Origin: Bacteroidales bacterium
GTDB taxonomy: Bacteria; Bacteroidota; Bacteroidia; Bacteroidales; UBA932
DNA length: 64,000 nucleotides
Assembly (NCBI GenBank): GCA_022653735.1
Contig: JALCSU010000004.1
Coordinates: 1 to 64,000, forward strand
Direction: 5' to 3'
Part shown: positions 62,062-64,000 of the stretch, piece after piece
Numbering within the stretch: position 1 is the stretch's first letter
How the letters are laid out: every line of letters begins with the position of its first letter
The notes under the pieces: generated by a model
Database searches by the model: none
What the model saw: the letters and a program-made list of their open reading frames with translations, nothing else
What the model was told of the DNA's origin: nothing
Program-made: the position numbers and the translations under genes

Positions 62062-62091
62062 CAAATTTAGTTAAAATAAATGTTATATTTG
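62062..62091. promoter_or_regulatory. Divergent -7 boxes of DUF3467 operon and valS
   Basis: Minus strand TAAATTTG (62069-62062) for DUF3467 and plus strand TATATTTG (62084-62091) for valS, 14 bases apart, the same arrangement as asd/upp. No clear -33 elements are seen. Confidence 0.55.
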
Positions 62092-62117
62092 TAGCCTGAT
62101 TGAAATAATAGGAATCA

Positions 62118-64000
62118 ATGAACGAGAATAGACAGCTTTCAGAAAAGTATGATCCGGCCGAAGTGGAGGATAAGTGGTATGCCTGGTGGCTAGACCATAA
62201 ATGCTTTCATTCAGAACCCAACGAGAAAACGCCATACACCATAGTAATTCCACCGCCAAACGTGACGGGAATCCTGCACATGGGCCATGTGCTGAACAAC
62301 ACGCTCAATGACGTGCTGATCCGTAAGGCCAGGATGGACGGGAAAAATGCTTGCTGGGTGCCGGGTACCGATCATGCGTCCATAGCCACTGAGAATAAAG
62401 TGGTTGCGAAGCTCAAAGATATGGGAATCTCCAAGGATAGCCTCACTCGAGAGGAATTCCTGAAATATGCCTGGGAATGGAAGGAAGAGCATGGCGGAAT
62501 CATTTTGAAGCAGCTCAGGAAGTTAGGAGCGTCTTGCGATTGGGACCGCACTAGGTTCACTATGGAACCTGATCTTTCCCGTGCCGTCATAAATACCTTC
62601 GTGTATTTCTATAAGAAAGGCATGATTTACCGAGGCGTGCGAATGGTCAATTGGGATCCTGAAGCACTTACGGCCATCAGCGACGATGAAGTGATACATA
62701 AGGATACCCAAAGCCATCTCTATCATCTCAGATATTATATTTCTGACGGTAAGGGGAATAGGACTGACAAATACATCGTAGTTGCGACCACTCGTCCTGA
62801 AACCATCATGGCAGATGCAGCAGTGAGCATAAATCCTGATGACGAGAGGTATCACTGGCTGAAAGGCAAAAAGGTGCTTATCCCTCTAATTAATAAAGAA
62901 ATACCTATCATTGAGGACTCATATGTAGAGATTGATTTCGGTACTGGCTGCCTGAAAGTCACGCCTGCGCATGACGCTCATGACTACGAGATAGGCATGA
63001 GGCACAATCTTCCCATCTTGGACATCATAGATGACCATGGCAGGTTGAACGAGAAAGCTCAGATCCTGGTAGGCGAGGACCGTTTCGTGGCGAGAAAAAA
63101 AATCGTGAAAATGCTCGAGGAATCCGGCTGCCTGGAGAAAGTCGAGGATTACAATTCGCCAGTAGGATATTCTGAGAGGACGAATGCCGTCATCGAACCT
63201 AGACTCTCCGCACAGTGGTTCTTGAAGATGGATAAGCTGGCAGAGACAGCTCTGGATAGCGTTGAGAGCGGAAAAGTCAAGCTAATTCCTGACAAGTATC
63301 GCAATACGTACCGTCATTGGATGGAGAACGTGCATGACTGGTGCATATCTCGTCAGCTCTGGTGGGGGCAGCGCATCCCTGCATACTACCTGCCTGACGG
63401 GAAAGTGATAGTAGAAGAATCCCTGGAAGCTGCTCTCTCAGAGGCTCAGAAGATAAACCCTTCATATACGGCCAATGATTTGAGACAGGACGAGGACGTC
63501 CTAGATACATGGTTTTCCAGCTGGCTCTGGCCGATCTCAGTCTTCGATCCAGATCGTCCGGGCCATCCGGAGCACAAGCCTAACGCAGACCTAGCATATT
63601 ATTACCCTACGAACGACCTTGTGACTGGTCCTGACATCCTTTTCTTCTGGGTAGCCAGAATGATCATGGCTGGGGATGAGTTCATGGGCGATGTCCCTTT
63701 CAGCAATGTCTATCTGACTGGCATCGTAAGGGACAAGCTAGGCAGAAAGATGAGCAAGACTCTTGGCAACTCTCCAGATCCGCTCGTATTGATAAAACAA
63801 TATGGGGCTGACGCAGTAAGAATAGGCATGCTGTTGTGCTCTTCGGCTGGCAATGACATATTCTATGATGAGTCACAGGTTAAGCAGGGAAGGAACTTCT
63901 GCAACAAAATATGGAATTCCTTCAGGCTCATGAAGGGATGGACTGTTGATGAAAAAGCCGTCCAGCCTGAAGTTTGCAAAGTTGCCTCAAAATGGTTTAG
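62118..64000 (+). CDS. valS: Valyl-tRNA synthetase, 5' part
   Basis: The first about 627 residues of the class I enzyme, running off the window. HIGH-type motif [13 protein letters not shown] is at about residue 40-52. The CP1 editing domain has [17 protein letters not shown] (about 225) and [31 protein letters not shown] is the Val-specific region. The KMSKS motif is [14 protein letters not shown] (about 540-550). It starts ATG 62118, 26 bases after a TATATTTG box and divergent from DUF3467. The anticodon-binding domain and coiled-coil tail would follow outside the window. Confidence 0.96.
   Translation, partial: MNENRQLSEKYDPAEVEDKWYAWWLDHKCFHSEPNEKTPYTIVIPPPNVTGILHMGHVLNNTLNDVLIRKARMDGKNACWVPGTDHASIATENKVVAKLKDMGISKDSLTREEFLKYAWEWKEEHGGIILKQLRKLGASCDWDRTRFTMEPDLSRAVINTFVYFYKKGMIYRGVRMVNWDPEALTAISDDEVIHKDTQSHLYHLRYYISDGKGNRTDKYIVVATTRPETIMADAAVSINPDDERYHWLKGKKVLIPLINKEIPIIEDSYVEIDFGTGCLKVTPAHDAHDYEIGMRHNLPILDIIDDHGRLNEKAQILVGEDRFVARKKIVKMLEESGCLEKVEDYNSPVGYSERTNAVIEPRLSAQWFLKMDKLAETALDSVESGKVKLIPDKYRNTYRHWMENVHDWCISRQLWWGQRIPAYYLPDGKVIVEESLEAALSEAQKINPSYTANDLRQDEDVLDTWFSSWLWPISVFDPDRPGHPEHKPNADLAYYYPTNDLVTGPDILFFWVARMIMAGDEFMGDVPFSNVYLTGIVRDKLGRKMSKTLGNSPDPLVLIKQYGADAVRIGMLLCSSAGNDIFYDESQVKQGRNFCNKIWNSFRLMKGWTVDEKAVQPEVCKVASKWF

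Overview
The window reads as a chromosome segment of a Bacteroidota bacterium, most likely an uncultured gut-type member of the Bacteroidales. The evidence is the recurrent Bacteroidota promoter pattern (TTTG or TTG, 18-21 bases, TAnnTTTG), lineage-typical proteins (DUF3276 PUR-alpha-like, DUF5606, DUF3467, an enlarged NusB, a seven-gene V-type ATPase operon with DUF2764), a GlpABC glycerol-3-phosphate dehydrogenase, and many secreted or lipoprotein enzymes for sugars. No species is assigned.

Layout, left to right. 1-1745: the end of a WbuC-like cupin gene, then a HigBA toxin-antitoxin pair between two about 142-bp direct repeats, with a 40-bp tandem duplication and a REP-like repeat. 1736-5639: cell-envelope genes on the minus strand (WecA-like transferase, DUF1343/NamZ-like protein, GlmM). 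5655-12836: V-type ATPase operon E-DUF2764-A-B-D-I-K whose K subunit has the residues expected of a sodium-binding ring. 12995-16356: a three-gene sugar cluster (TIM-barrel isomerase/epimerase, DUF1080 hydrolase, Tat-exported Gfo/Idh/MocA oxidoreductase) matching the logic of 3-keto-glycoside metabolism. 16393-26691: PUR-alpha-like protein, then nusB, yajC, ybbR-like, coaE, DUF5606, rimO, a lipoprotein and glpABC on the plus strand. 26872-27026: tRNA-Lys(UUU) and tRNA-Lys(CUU).

27013-44262 is an integrated mobile element of about 17.2 kb inserted in the 3' end of tRNA-Lys(CUU). It has duplicated tRNA ends, a tyrosine integrase beside the right end with candidate arm-type sites at both ends, a primase-like protein, a RecA-like ATPase, an excisionase-like protein and two iteron-like clusters. 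It also carries a restriction-modification pair, a leucine-rich-repeat lipoprotein, three paralogous 235-239-residue proteins of unknown function, and a three-gene cassette resembling phage lysis genes (membrane/coiled-coil protein, M15 peptidase, membrane-anchored protein). Between the paralogs and the restriction genes lies about 2 kb with no credible gene but very dense perfect and nested hairpins, repeated GCGAAGC on one strand only, GNRA-type loops, and three copies of one hairpin whose helices differ by compensatory changes. I read this as a very large structured RNA, or a region that works as folded single-stranded DNA, and it is the best candidate here for something undescribed. No relaxase, conjugation gene, capsid, portal or terminase was recognised, so the element is more like a satellite or non-conjugative integrative element.

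44429-64000 returns to host genes: a second DUF1080 protein, GH95 fucosidase, CPA2 antiporter, lytic transglycosylase, 5-formyl-THF cyclo-ligase, a MATE transporter with a C-terminal frameshift, asd, upp, a secreted phosphodiesterase and a secreted sugar isomerase, a CNNM/CBS membrane protein, GH78 rhamnosidase, maf, a KdsC-like phosphatase, DUF3467, and the first two thirds of valS, which runs off the window.
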